Below, one piece after another: positions 22,117 through 34,055 of a DNA stretch of 64,000 nt (positions within the stretch are counted from its first letter, which is position 1; each line of letters opens with the position of its first letter). A program made the translations under genes and the position numbers. The notes beneath the pieces were generated by a model that saw nothing but the letters and a program-made list of their open reading frames with translations, made no database searches and was not told where the DNA came from. The DNA lies in contig CH002346.1 of the NCBI GenBank assembly GCA_000149265.1, positions 128,385 through 192,384 on the forward strand, given 5' to 3'. This stretch comes from Ciona savignyi (Eukaryota > Chordata > Ascidiacea > Phlebobranchia > Cionidae).

Positions 22117-23328
22117 TTATTTCCCGATTGGTATCTGTACTCCGAGGTATGAAATGTGGTCATATGGCCATTGCAGGCCCTTATTTTCGTGTGGCTTAAT
22201 TTCGTATGATCTGCGACTTCCAATGTTAAGTGCGTATGATTTTCTTTTGTTTACTCTACAGCCAGAGACTTCACCGAACTCTCTTACGGTCTGGAAAAGT
22301 TCTTCAAAGCTTTGCTGTTTTCCATCTAGGAACACCATTGTGTCATCGGCTAGCAGTGAAAGTTTTACCGGAACATCGTTGATGCTAATTCCACAAATCT
22401 TGTTGTTGTTTTTTATTGTTAATGCCAAACATTCCATGCATATTAGAAAGAGTGTTGGTGATAAGGGGTCGCCATGTCGTACACCTTTTGAAATTGAGAA
22501 TTCTTCTGAAATAAATTTGGTGTTTGTCATTCGCCATTTAGCTCTGTAATACATAGTTTTGACAGATTCTTTGATATTGGGTCCAAAGCCGTATGCCTCG
22601 AGGCAGTTCCACATAAACGGCCATTTGATCGTATCGAAGGCTTTGTACATGTCTAAGGTTAGGATGGATGCAGGGACGTTAGCATAGTCAGCATAGTCCA
22701 CCAATACATCAAAAAGCAGTCGAATGTTATCTCCAATATACCTTCCTGGTATAAAGCCATTTTGTTCTGGACCGATGAGAGTGTTTAGGTGGGCTCTGAT
22801 TCTGATGTTGATGACTTTGAAAAGTATTTTGTAATCTGTGTTTAAGAGAGTGATAGGTCTGTAACTTTCTGGTAGTAAAGGGTCTTTGTCTTTTTTTAGG
22901 ATAAGGGTGACAAGTCCAACTCTTTGTGTTTCTGACAATTCCCCTTTATCGATGGCGTGGGTCAGAGATTTAAGAAATATTACGCTTAAGCTTTTCCAAA
23001 ATATTCTATAAAATTCTGGTGGAAATCCATCCATTCCGGGAGATCGGTTGCTTGACATAGATTTGAGGGCATTCCAACACTCATCCTCTGTAATCGGTTC
23101 TTCACAGAGGTCTCTATTGGTTTCGGATAACCTGGGGCAACCGGCACGACAAATAAAGTCCTCAGCTTTGTCGGTATAGTTCTCATCATTTAGTTCGGTG
23201 TCTAATAGCAGCTTTGCAAAGTAAGTTCGGAGTCCATTGATGATAGATCTTTGGTCTGTCAGCACATGCCCCTGACACTGCAGGCGGTGATTGGCGTTTT
23301 TTTCTTTGTTGCGTTTATCTAGGTTCAT
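22117..23328 (-). pseudogene. LINE ORF2 reverse transcriptase domain
   Basis: The longest intact piece of ORF2 (403 codons) covers nearly the whole RT. Visible blocks are SSNRSPGMDGFPPEFY, ESYRPITLLNTDYKI, EQNGFIPGRYIGDNI, LDMYKAFDTIKWPFM, GVRHGDPLSPTLF and the catalytic LLADDT. The Asp-Asp pair is preserved, so catalysis could be intact in this piece, but the protein as a whole cannot be made because the endonuclease and tail are in other frames. RT would prime on nicked target DNA and copy the LINE RNA. Confidence 0.85.
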
Positions 23329-24439
23329 AAAATATTTCGTGCACTTTTCACCTTCTTCTGTCCATTTAACTCGGCTTCTAGTAATATATCCCTTTTTTTC
23401 AAGTTCCAGAGTGCGTTTAGTTCCGCCTTAGCATCCCGCAATATCGTGATTGTGTTTTCCGACTGGTCTCCTGAAGTTATTTGATTATTTAAGTGTTGTA
23501 TTTTGGTCTCTAGGTCCCTCTCTTGCTTGTTTCGCATGGCTATTTTATACGCTGAGTATTTGATGCATGCGCCGCGAAGAACGCATTTAAGGCATCCCAT
23601 ACCACTTCAGGGTTCACTTCGTTGTTGTCGTTGTGTTCAATGTATTCCGATATTGTTTTATGTATGAGAGTCTGGAAATTCTTGTCATCCAGCAATGATG
23701 TATTATTTAGCTTCCAATATTCAGGTCCATGGGTCTTCGCTGATAGGTAAATGGCGCAGTGATCGGATTTTATACCAGGGGTAATGTCTGTTTTTTGCAA
23801 TTGACTGTAATAAGTCGTCCGAGATAAGAAAGTAATCGATTCTGGCTGCGGAAAATGGATTTGTCTGTATTCTAGTGTACTTGCGAGTGTTCTTCTAAAC
23901 ACATCTTGTAGACCCATGTGCTTCATGCTGTTCTGTATAACACTCTGCGATTTCTTTTTTCTATAGATCGTTGAAATTCCACAACGATCAATTGCGTCTC
24001 GCAATGTGACGTTGAAGTCGACAGCAACAACAACGTGATCCACATCTTTAAATGATGCTAAGGTGCTGAAAAAGGTCTGGAAAAATCTGGGTTGTCAGTG
24101 TTGGGACTATATATACTTGCCAGCAGCACTCTTCGGTTTTGCAGGGTCACATCTATGCAAATGTAACGTCCATTTACATCCGTTTTCAGTGAGTTGATTT
24201 GGTAGTTCAAATTATTTTTGAATAATATTGCTACCCCTCTGCTCTTATTTGTTCCATGCGCCATCTTAATCTCACCGGGCCAGTCAAAGGCGAAATCGCG
24301 CTCAGTATCGTTTGGTGCTAAACGTTTCCTGTAGGAATACTATGTCGGCTCGCCTTTGCTTAAAGTAGGTAAAAATTACTTTTCGTTCGTTTCGGTTGTT
24401 GAGTCCGCGCACTTTTTGTGAGTATATTTTCAGTGACAT
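23325..24439 (-). pseudogene. LINE ORF2 endonuclease domain
   Basis: The probable ORF2 start is the Met at 24439 (MSLKIYSQKVRGLNNRN), an opening typical of L1-type endonucleases. QRRADIVFLQET follows, the block that holds the catalytic Glu. A frameshift near 24310 precedes KSRGVAILFKNNL, and a further break near 24058 precedes the altered GDFN block (here VDFN) and the C-terminal SDHCAIYL. The His of SDH is present. After the endonuclease the linker to RT continues in two frames (24043-23540, 23600-23325). At least three breaks make this non-functional. Confidence 0.8.
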
Positions 24440-24479
24440 GGTGACTAGATTTTAGGGTGAAGACCGTTCGTGTCTAGCT

Positions 24480-25660
24480 AGATGCCACAGCGGCATTTTG
24501 GATGTTGATTTTCAGATATCGAGTGGTTGATCGTTTTCCCACATTTGTAAACCGACACAAAGTCGCCACAGGTGCAAGCAACGCAATTCCCCAGTTTTTC
24601 TACTATGGTCATCGACCCGCAGCCGTACTGTTTTTATCGCACATTAGGCAGCAGTAAACATTGTTCGCCTTTATCAGCTCAGGTTAAAATTGTCTGCAAC
24701 CCGGTAAAAGTCGCATTCTTTCTTTACATAGTGGACATGTAGCTGTGGACTGCGACAGTTCAACAAGGATCCGCTTGTTGTCTGAAAGGCAGGTACTTGC
24801 TATTCTGTAATCACTGGTGCAGTGGAAGCAGTGGAACTTATGCATGGCGCAACGAACATATTCTCGCTTAAGCTTGCCGATTTTACGGGCGGTGGCAGAT
24901 TTGTTTCAGGGTTATTTATTTTTTGTTGAGTCGTGATTTTCAGCGGTAATTTCCTTTACTTGGTTCTTTCTTTGATCGTTTCCAGGCATTATAGGAGCCG
25001 AAGGAGATAAGACGTTTCCCTGCGTCGGACTGCTGCTTTCAACGAGTCGCGGGGAAGGAAGTGGCCAGCGTTGTTTTGGGTTTGCGACATTTTCTGGATA
25101 ATCGGGGTTTCTTTTCATACAGTCCGCTTGTTTGTGGCCCAATTGCTTGCAATATCTACAAGTAAACTCTGGTCCTGGATATGTGATATATAGTTCAAAC
25201 CCGTTAATAGTGACATAACTAGGAATATTGATTGTTTATAATTCTGGTTCCCGTGACAAGCCCGAGTTTGTTTTTAGTATATTTGATTGTGATGGCTTTC
25301 AAATGCATAGACTCGAAGTACTTGTATCTAGCTGCATTTGGCATCGGAATAGGAACCCAGCCAATAAGCACATTAATTGTTGAGCTCTCGTACAGTTTTA
25401 CGTACTTGAATTTCTCGTGCCTGGGTTATTTCTCCACCAATAAGATTGCGCTTTCTTTGTCTATGCATGTGAAGTCGATTAAGTTTCCTTTTCTTTTTGC
25501 AAGTCCGATTATTTTGTCAAGTGGAAAACCAATCTGCGTTATGATATCGCATATTTCTGAACCTGGTAGCCTCTACTGTTCGAAACGCTAAACAGTTCGG
25601 CCTTTTCAAATTTTCGCTTGTTGCAGCAATTGCGGCATAGCTTGTCTGGGCCATAGTGAA
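24480..25660 (-). pseudogene. LINE ORF1, CCHC and Cys-rich tail
   Basis: ORF1 probably begins at a Met near 25660 (MAQTSYAAIAATSEN). After a frameshift comes an RNA-binding-like region (IGFPLDKIIGLAKRKGNL, YVKLYESSTINVLIGW), then a CCHC knuckle CRYCKQLGHKQADC at about 25115-25160, then a Pro/Ser-rich stretch. Downstream are two Cys/His clusters, HKFHCFHC...TCPLC (about 24720-24850) and CVACTCGDF...CRCG (about 24480-24590), in different frames. The Cys-rich tail is unusual for an ORF1 and may be an extra zinc-binding module. Stops and frameshifts interrupt the frame throughout. Confidence 0.65.
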
Positions 25661-25784
25661 CGTCCGCACGCTAGGCTTGCCAGAGCTGAAATACCTCCAG
25701 ATAACTATATGAAAACCACTTTTCCGATTAATTCTCCGTGGCGCCATCTTTCGGGCGTTTGCTAGACGGTCCAATACTCAGAAG

Positions 25785-26500
25785 AACATTAACATACTAA
25801 AGACATAGTTAGACTTATATTTTAAATTACCCCAAAAAAGCTTTCAAGATAAAATATACATAGGCAAATAATGTAGTGTTTTGTACTTTAATAATCAATA
25901 TTAAAACAAGAGCACACTCAAAATATAGCTACAGGCAAACAAAGTAGCAAAGTGAATTCTTTATGTTTGAGCTGCATATTTTGTTTAAACCGCTTTCTGG
26001 GAAATCCCCAGATATTTAATAACTTTTAGATTAAATATTCTATCCAGTCTGAGATATCAGCAAATCTATTAAGAACCGTTTTTTTCAGGGTTAAAATATA
26101 AAATATCCGAACGCTTGTTATCAATTGACACATATCGCACCCGATCCAAAGACATCAGCGTATAGTAAAGAACCGGTCGTTCTCCCTGAATAAAAACATG
26201 TATAATCCGAAACGCTTGATTGACACATATCGCACACGGCTGGTCTAACACGGCGTTCTTCTTGTCACTGATATTAAAAAGTTGAACTTTAGAGTCTCTT
26301 GTTAAAGTGTTTGTTAAACTATGGGAAACTAACGTACTTGGTACGAACCATATTTATCTGTTACAAACAGTAGACTATTAATCCTACCTAGAATAAAATG
26401 TAAAAATATATATACTTACTGATGAACAGCTATTGTAGTTTTACCATTATAACATTTGGTTAATTTTCATTTCGTGCTTTAATATTGGCTCGATATAAAC
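25785..26500. repeat. Dispersed repeat blocks
   Basis: 25785-25880 matches 17555-17660. 26040-26490 carries diverged copies of 18120-18400 and 16300-16570 (landmarks AAGAACCGGTCG and GTACTTGGTACGAACCAT). Order is the same as in the 16-18 kb mosaic, so the family is a larger element in pieces. No coding sequence is seen. Confidence 0.6.
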
Positions 26501-27008
26501 ATCGATTCATAAGTTAAGGACATTTCATAGGCAGTAAAATAAGAGAAATTTAGTATATCTGGTAAACGGCCAAGATTCGGTGATTTCATGGTTTTCTATA
26601 TACATTGTTAGTAAAGGTAATAAAGCCCAGCGATCGTCCAGCCGAACCAGCACGTGCGTGAACGAGCGTTACCAAACTCTAAAACCATCCTTACATTGAC
26701 TCTAAAAGAGTTATTATTAGCCAAAACCGAGTATTTAGGCATTAAGCTAAAGAGTAACACACAGGAACGGAATGAACCTTAAGTAATATACTGATTAACG
26801 ACGATTTCTAGGGTGATTGCCCACAATTACCCTTCATTTAATAGAAAAGGTATTCACACATGTTATTAATTAAAAATCAAATTACCAATACATAAACTAC
26901 GATTATTAATAACGAAAAAGACCAAATAAAAAAATTATAATTACACTCATTACGGCAAACATTGAAATTCTACACAAAAACCTAATGAACAAGCACATTC
27001 TTCCACAG
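26501..27008. other. Intergenic or upstream intron, nothing recognised
   Basis: I see no exon, repeat copy or open frame of note here. Any N-terminal (death-fold) exon of the NLR gene that starts at 27009 is not visible in this interval and would have to lie further upstream. Confidence 0.4.
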
Positions 27009-27147
27009 AGCAACCAACCTTCATCATCCAACCCCACCAATGTAGATGAGCAGGGACAACCGATCGGTGCAAGACAGTATAATGTGCAGGGTGACCTTGT
27101 TATAAACCAATGTCAGGGACCTCCCCCTGTTGATGTTAACCCACTTG
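27009..27147 (+). CDS. NLR gene, linker exon upstream of NACHT
   Basis: A strong acceptor (CATTCTTCCACAG) precedes 139 bp open in one frame, and GTGAGTGG follows as donor. The peptide is hydrophilic and low in complexity (SNQPSSSNPTNV, then GARQYNVQGDLVINQC and GPPPVDVNPL) and ends in phase 1. The next exon at 28951 resumes in phase 1 and reads on as A-EELKQKL, which supports the join. It looks like the linker between an N-terminal effector domain and the NACHT. The first coding exon and the promoter are not visible. Confidence 0.7.
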
Positions 27148-28950
27148 GTGAGTGGTGATTTATGATCGTCAATAGTTATGGTTCCCAAAATTGGGACACA
27201 TATTGTTTTTGTCCGTTTCATTTCGTTTTTTTTTCGTCAAAGGTTTGACAGTCATGGCATGTCGCCCCGACATATACCAAAACGAATATTGGAATCGTAA
27301 TGAAACTTAGCCATTCGTTGGAGAACATGGTCTAAATATGCAAAAACCACAAATGCGCGGATAAGGAGCCCGCGAAAAAAAAATTTGGTAATGATAAATT
27401 GCCTTAAACGTCCAGAAAGATATTTATTTCATAAAGCAGACAGTAATGATAAATTGCAATAAAAGTAAATTCAAAAGGGGTGTGTCGCATCTCCACCAAT
27501 CATAAATAAAGGAATCGTGGTATATTAACGCATACTGGCGATTATTGCTTTGTGATAGAAATGCTTATTATACGCCAATAATGCAAAGTAAAGGCAAGGT
27601 AAATATGTAAATGTAATAGTATTGTGATTGTTAAATGTTATGTTAAAGGCAAACGATGTTATATTAACGTGTTAAGGTTTTTTTATTAAAAGTGCGCGAA
27701 ATCAGTACCGGTAATTTATATTTTCGCGACTTTGTTAAATTGTGTTTTTCGTGAACTTAAAAAAACGGTTCGCTAATAGCGATCCCTTAATTCCAACCAT
27801 GAATGGGTACATAAAGAAACAATTAAAAGCCATTAATTTCATCTTTGAAAAAAGGAACAAATAACACACATATAGAAAGAAACAAAATCTTATTTCTGCA
27901 ATACAAAGTCAATGAGATAAGTTTTTGTCGTACGTCGGTTTCTTTCTGAAGTTTTGATGTTTACTGCGTCCCTAAAAGCTGACTGATACATTTGAATTGG
28001 GCCAAGATTTAAAGTTCAAAATACTACTTGGAGTAAAAATGACGAGCGGGCCGCAGGTTGGACATCCCTGGTCTAGATATTCAGAAACAAAATGTTTTTT
28101 TGTGGTAAATCTAGGGATATTAACCGAGACATTCAACCCCAAAATGATATTTTTTTCTAAAACAACGTTTTTTTTCTTTTTTGGCATAGCGCTTACACGG
28201 GTTCTCTAATTTTGATAAAACTTGGTAAAATGTTGGTCCGTTGGTCACTCTGTGGTAATTAAAAAAGAAAGAAAACATTTACATAGGGTAATTCCTCTAA
28301 AAACTAAGATATGTTTCTGATTAAAGATATGTACGAGTCGTCTTGCGTCTCTCGTAATGCCTGATGAGAAGGATGACGAGATGCGAGAAACGCGAAGGAA
28401 TGATCAAAACGTTATATGTGTGTTGAGTTTTTAACCTTAGTAAAGTAGTTTTACAAGAAAGTAGTTTTACATCCGATCTTTTATCCATGCACATGACAAT
28501 ACATGTTATTGTCAGATATGTGAACGTCAAATTTATGTTATTCAACATTCCAGATTTTTTAACCGAACTGCCATAGTTTTGTTTCTTTAAGCATGAACGC
28601 ATGGGTCCTATAGTTATCAAATTAAACTTCTTTTCCATGGGTAGTTAAAAAAACAATAATTGTGTTAGATTTACGAACATTTCACCAAAAATGTTTTACA
28701 TAAAAGCTTCTTCTTAAGCACAGTTCTGAAATGAAACTAAATTCCAAAACAGCCCAATTTAGTTTTTCATGGCCCCAGGAAAATTCTATAAAAATACTTT
28801 TATGCATTTTAACATACCAGGGAAATTTCTCTGTTTTGTTCCCCAAAATTTTAGTTACTGCACATCTTTACCATGTTGTTTAACAAATGACAAAGTTTCA
28901 TTATGATTCCAATAAAATCAGAATAAATCTTTTTTTGTAAATATTTTCAG
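27148..28950. other. NLR intron filled with repeat-family sequence
   Basis: The intron begins GTGAGTGG and ends TTTTTTTGTAAATATTTTCAG. It holds a reversed copy of the A-tract hairpin module (27178-27240) and reversed and direct pieces of the ~330-bp repeat family of 1-2330 (27240-27340, 28160-28260, 28560-28920). No other coding sequence is evident. Confidence 0.6.
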
Positions 28951-30720
28951 CTGAAGAATTGAAGCAGAAGTTGACTGTTAGAGCAAACGAAGTTGTTGGA
29001 CAAACCATCCTGCCAATTCATCTTGAACAAGCCATAGAGAGGGTTCAACTTCAAATATCTTCCGTCATTCAACGATCTGATGCTGAATGGAACGAAAGTG
29101 ACTGGCAGAACCACATGGAACGAAAGAGCTTAGATACAATCTATCAATCTAATGCATCAAGAATTTCTATTGACCAAATTTTTACTAAAGCTAAAGAAAC
29201 TGCTACAATAGAAGCTGAAAAACAATGCAAAAGTGATCGCACTGCCAAAAAACCTGTATATCAAGCAACATGCAAACAGTATAACTATTATAGGGCTACC
29301 TGGAATCGGAAAGAGTACTCTTGGCAAGATGGTGACTAAATCCATTCTGGATAAAATAATTTTAACAGACACCGAATATTTGTTTTACATTTCAATGAAA
29401 AATGTTAATTTTAAGAAAAAGGTAACAACGCTTCAATTTCTCATTGACAACAGCATGAGTATGTTCCCTACCCATTCGGACAGGGAAAACAAAGCAGTGA
29501 TCGACATGTTGCAAAATAATCACAATGTTGTCATTGTGATGGATGGATTAGATGAAGCTGCAACCAAATTTTCCAAAAATACCCACCGCTGCACGATCAA
29601 TGGAAAGGAGAAACCGGTCGACATTATCATGAACTTGTTTAATGGGACTCTTCTACCCAATGCCATAAAACTTGTGACTTCTAGACCAGGTCAGTTCTAT
29701 CAGATACACCCTGATTGTCGACCAACTTTCGTTCTTGAAGTGCTGGGTCTGGATCAAGATGCCATAGATGATCTCGGATCACAGATCTGTTGTGAAAGGT
29801 ATCCTGAAATCAAAAAATATCTGAAGGAACGACCGAACCTTTCTGCTTTGTGTTATGTTCCTGTCAACTGTATTCTGATTATGGCTTGCCTTATCATTTG
29901 TTTATCTACAGGCAAAGAGATAAACTCAATGACGCAAGTCTTAATTTTCGCACTAACTCACTACATGACTTCTGAACATTTAAAATCTGACATGACAGAA
30001 GAACAAATCAGCTTGGAACTGATTAAATTAAGCCAACTAGCTTTTAAAGGGTTTAAAAAACAAAAACTAGTTTTTAATATTAAGGACTTCAAGAAAGTTA
30101 AGATCAAAGAAGCAATGGCCAATAACTTTATGCACACATATATTGACAAAGCATCAGGCATGAGAATGAAAATATTAGAAGGACATAAGCGAAGTTATTT
30201 TTCTCATCTCATGTGGCAGGAATTTCTCACTGCTGTTTACATGATGCTCTTCATGCCATATGAACAATTCCAACATTACGACTTCGTATTTAAACAGTTC
30301 CAGTGGGAAGTTGTGGCAAGATTTATGTTCGGCATTTGCAACCCGACTTCCAAAACGGATCTGAAACTGATCTTCCCAACTTTAGAGATCAAAGATTTTC
30401 AGGAAAAAAAGAAAATGATGCTGAATATAATTTCAGGACAAGAAATTGATGCAAATAAAGACAACTTTAATGCTTTACTTGGTAAAGTCTCAGGCTGGAT
30501 GCATGAACTTAATGATAAAGAAATAATAAAACAAGTAGAACAATGCCTGCCAACTAACATAACAATGAAAGTTCCTCCGAACCCAGCCCAAGCACGTGAT
30601 CTTGCGTTTGCTTTCAAATCCTGTTCAGCACCTCACAACTTAACGGTGGAAGCTAATGATCATGCAGCGCCTGAAGCCACAACTTTTCTTCGTGGTTTAC
30701 AGGGATCAACGAAGACCAGG
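28951..30720 (+). CDS. NLR gene, NACHT exon with one frameshift
   Basis: This 1770-bp exon has acceptor TATTTTCAG and donor GTAAGTATC. Its first ~100 codons (from EELKQKLTVRANEVVG) are in one frame and the rest in another. The switch lies at or near the A6 run at 29247-29252. The second frame holds the NACHT core: Walker A GLPGIGKST, Walker B VVIVMDGLDEA, sensor KLVTSRPGQF and a winged-helix-type HLMWQEFLTAVYMML. NACHT domains bind ATP and oligomerise NLRs in the cytoplasm on ligand sensing. The exon ends in phase 0, matching the LRR exons downstream. The frameshift means either a disabled allele or a homopolymer error. The translated part downstream is otherwise free of stops for about 500 codons. 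Confidence 0.88.
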
Positions 30721-31225
30721 GTAAGTATCTTATATGGTTAGTTAAAGTAAGTTCAAGAGAAAAAAAATAATTTAACGAACTGGCCCGTTTGTTTATATAA
30801 AGTGTATAACTTTTGTTTATGCAATCGGAAACTGAAGGATTGACGGATTACCTATCCGAACTAGATAAACATAACAAAGCAAAATATTAACATCTCTTAC
30901 ATATCTAACTCGATTAAAGCATACACTTGCCAACACAGGAAAACAAGGAAAATACGTAAACAACAAAGTTAACCAATTAAAATGTGACAACTAAACAAAT
31001 AGTTTAAAAGATCATAACTTCAAACATAAATAAAACTCAATATGAAAAAGACACACTAGGCGACAAACAAAATNNNNNNNNNNNNNNNNNNNNNNNNNNN
31101 NNNNNNNNNNNNNNNNNNNNNNNNNNNNNNNNNNNNNNNNNNNNNNNNNNNNNNNNNNNNNNNNNNNNNNNNNGAGCGTCCGAAAATACAAGGAATTTAA
31201 ACTCACCACATAGAAATAAAAAAAC
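30721..31225. other. Start of 8-kb NLR intron, with gap
   Basis: AT-rich intronic sequence with a 100-N gap at 31074-31173. I see no exon or repeat of note before the minisatellite. Confidence 0.5.
31074..31173. other. Scaffold gap (100 N)
   Basis: Exactly 100 N, so the length is unknown. Any LRR exon hidden in it would be missed. Confidence 0.99.
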
Positions 31226-32548
31226 TTGACAGTCTAATACTATATTTATTACACAACAACTAATACTATATTCATTACACAATAGCTAATACTATATTCA
31301 TTACACATAGCTAATACTATATTCATAACACAATAGGTAAAATTATTTATTTATTACACAATAGTTAATACCATATTCATTACACAATAGCTAATACTAT
31401 ATTCATAACACAATAGCTAATACTATAATTATTACACAATAGGTAATACTATATGCATTAAGAATTTTCTAATACTATATTTATTACACAATAGGTAATA
31501 TACTATATGCATTAAGAATTTTCTAATACTATATTTATTACACAATAGTTAATACTATATTCATTACACAATAGCTAATACTATATTAATTACAAAATAA
31601 CTAATACTATATTCATTACACAATAGCTCATTCTATATTCATTACACACTAGCTAATAATATATTAATTACACAAAAGCTAATACTATATTTATTACACA
31701 ATAATTAATACTATATTCTTTACACAATAGCTAATACTATATTCATTACACACTAGCTAATACTATATTCATTACACAATAGCTAATACTATATCTTTAA
31801 CACAATAGCTAATACTATATTCATTACACAATAGCTAATACTATATTCATAACACAATAGCTAATACTATAATTATTAGACAACAGCTAATACCATATTC
31901 ATTACACAATAACTAATACTATATTCGTTACACAACAGCTAATACTATTGTAGCGGCTGCTTATTGAATTTATTATAATTAATTAGGCTTTACAATGTAG
32001 ACGGGTAGCATTTTTGCTTTATTATTAATGATTGACTCCGATAACGCAACGGTACAATTACAACAATAGATAAGCATAACCGGCTACGTAGTTTTATAAA
32101 TGGGGCCCGGCTGTAGGGTACGTTAAGCGTATACCCGCCCTGAAACCACAAAAGAGCCTAGGCTATACAGTCTGTGAATTTGGAAACACAGTGCTGTATA
32201 AGCCTAAACATCTCTGTTTGTGTTTTTCTCTGATGAAATGAGGTCTTTTTGATGTGATTTTGCAACCGAGGAAAAGAGGCATTGCAGAATATTTAAAACA
32301 CGCACAATAGATTATGTTTGCGCTTGATACAATAGATTATCTCCGCACGTTGAATTTAGAAGTTTTCTCAAGTTGCGTTGATCGCATCGTGAATTTAGAC
32401 AACAGTTAGCGATTTCTGTGTTCCTTGTAATTTTCTTGGAACAATGTCGCCAGCAACCAATTATGTCGGTACGACACTATATTCATTACACAATAGTTAA
32501 TACTATTCATTACACAATAGTTAATACTATATTCATTACATAACAATT
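31226..32548. repeat. 26-bp minisatellite split by a solo LTR
   Basis: Units close to CTAATACTATATTCATTACA plus CAATAG are repeated about 27 times at 31226-31948 and again about three times at 32477-32548. The solo LTR at 31949-32476 sits between. Unit length and sequence vary slightly. No coding potential. Confidence 0.9.
31949..32476. mobile_element. Solo LTR (528 bp)
   Basis: The block starts TGTAGCGG, ends GTACGACA and is flanked on both sides by CTAT (31945-31948, 32477-32480), a 4-bp target-site duplication within one minisatellite unit. It has no coding sequence and no internal retroelement part. The TG...CA ends, the length and the precise duplication point to an LTR left after recombination between two LTRs. 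An AATAAA read on the minus strand close to the left end hints at minus orientation. The parent family is not elsewhere in the window. Confidence 0.75.
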
Positions 32549-33400
32549 AATAAAAGTTGGATATCGATAGGACATTTCCTTCCTTCTTGTTTGCAAATGG
32601 TTATGTTTATGTGGATTTTCTAGAAAGGGGTTTGTTGTATAGTGTTGGGTACTCTCAGTTTCGCCGGTCGCCTGTGAATCCTTAAAACCTCGAAAATAAA
32701 TCCGTTAAAGTTCACATTGTCCCAGTCAACCAGTAATAAACCGGCAGGGTCGTAGACCCACCTTATCACTGTTACGGCCTTTTTGCGCCTATAATAAGTG
32801 TGGTCCCAAAACCCTGTTCTAACGGCCAATTGTGAGACCTGTCTGCCTTAGTCTACTATAAATAATACGCCATTACGATAGGGCGATTTATTTAAACGTA
32901 AAAGATAAAAGAATAATAAAAACTGCGACAACGTTAACTGATAGTGATACTCGATACCACTAAATACACCAATACTCGCAATACACCATACAATACTTCG
33001 TATACTCAACAACGTAACTCAAAGCTCAAGGAAGGAAAATACTGTGCACTTGTTGGAAGGTACAACGAAAACTGCCCGGACACAATCGTTTAGGCCGGAC
33101 AACGGTAAGAGCTCGAAAAACAATTAGTGTCGACAATTGATAAACCGTGTGTGCGGGTGGCTAGAATGCCTGGAGAGGTGCAAATTAAAACTATCTTGGT
33201 CATAGATAATGAGCAAAGTAGAGATAAAAGTGTGAAGTACAGATAAAAGTGCAAATGAAAACAAGTGAAAAAGCTTGAAAAACTAATACGAAGTAAACAA
33301 TAAAAGGAAAACAGCAACATTAAAACTGAAAACTCTTACTCCAACCAATCCATAACATCACTAGCCACGATGGTCTCATTACTGGGGCGACAGCAAAGTC
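32549..33400. other. Intron sequence, nothing recognised
   Basis: Open frames here stay under 80 codons and none resembles a known protein. No repeat from elsewhere in the window was noticed. Confidence 0.4.
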
Positions 33401-33404
33401 CACT

Positions 33405-34055
33405 GGGTTAAACACACGAACAAGCGTACTCTTCTCGATCCTGTTCGACACAAAACTCGTAGATCCTGGTGCAATGAAAATTGTGAAATGTTTCATATCG
33501 GTCTCGGACGCCCGTCCTACTTTGACTCCGTTTCCTTGTCTCTTTTATACTTGCGTTTCCCACCCTCCCAAGGAGGCGCACGGACTGACCACCGATTTTC
33601 AACTTACAAGCGTCGACGTGGCCGATGATGACCACATTGATGTGCTCCTCTTTGCTGGAGGAGAACCGTTTTTCAGCAGGATATGCTGGTTGGGGATCAT
33701 CGTTCTCATCTACCTTAATTGCGACTCTTCCGCAGTCAGTATCTCGTCAACTATCTCCGTGTCATACTCCATCTCGGTTGCGATATGTTTACAAAAACAT
33801 TTTCCATCGCCAAGTGATTCGTGTACGGAGCTTATTATCTTGGCTTCTGGGGAATTCTCAGCCATCTCCACTAACTTACTGGGCACGAAGACTGCAGCGT
33901 TAATGTTCGGGACAAACGTTTTCGCGCCGATGTTCAGATTAGTGAAAAAGGAAGTGACATCACTGCCTTTCGCCGCACCATCGTCCGATGCGTGTTTAAT
34001 TTTTTCGACTTGCTATTCTTATCGACAATTTCTCGACTTGCTTCTTCCAATCTAG
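33405..34055 (-). pseudogene. eRF3/GSPT1 pseudogene fragment
   Basis: The minus strand keeps recognisable pieces of translation termination factor eRF3 in the right order. The first is an N-terminal DVTSFFTNLNIGAK plus FVPNINAAVFVPSK, resembling the PAM2-like PABP-binding segment. After a frameshift near 33700 comes KEEHINVVIIGHVDAC, where the family has GHVDAG-K-S/T. Last, in a third frame, come VKVGRAS and KHFTIFIAPG, matching VEVGRA and the G3 KHFTILDAPG. The P-loop Gly and Ser/Thr and the G3 Asp are lost, about 40 residues between G1 and VGRA are deleted, and there are at least two frame changes. There is no intron in the alignable part, which fits a processed copy, but no poly-A tail is seen. 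It lies antisense in the NLR intron. Confidence 0.82.

Larger units (their letters stand above)
20680..25775 (-). mobile_element. Degenerate L1/Tx1-type LINE
   Basis: A non-LTR retrotransposon on the minus strand keeps, in order, an ORF1 with a CCHC knuckle, an AP endonuclease, an RT and a C-terminal CCHC finger. Each is cut into several frames by stops and frameshifts, and a foreign block of about 190 bp interrupts the 3' half of ORF2. RT motifs (SRSPGMDGFPPEFY-like block, GVRHGDPLSP, LLADDT) and the endonuclease plus CCHC layout place it with L1/Tx1-type LINEs. The element ends are not sharp by eye and no poly-A tail or target-site duplication was found. Confidence 0.85.

Noticed and set aside
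21958..22549. Plus-strand ORFs of 64 and 153 codons at 22 kb
   Set aside because: Antisense shadows of the LINE RT.
31226..31948. Regular short repeats that might suggest a CRISPR array
   Set aside because: Units abut without unique spacers, and the DNA is eukaryotic. It is a minisatellite.
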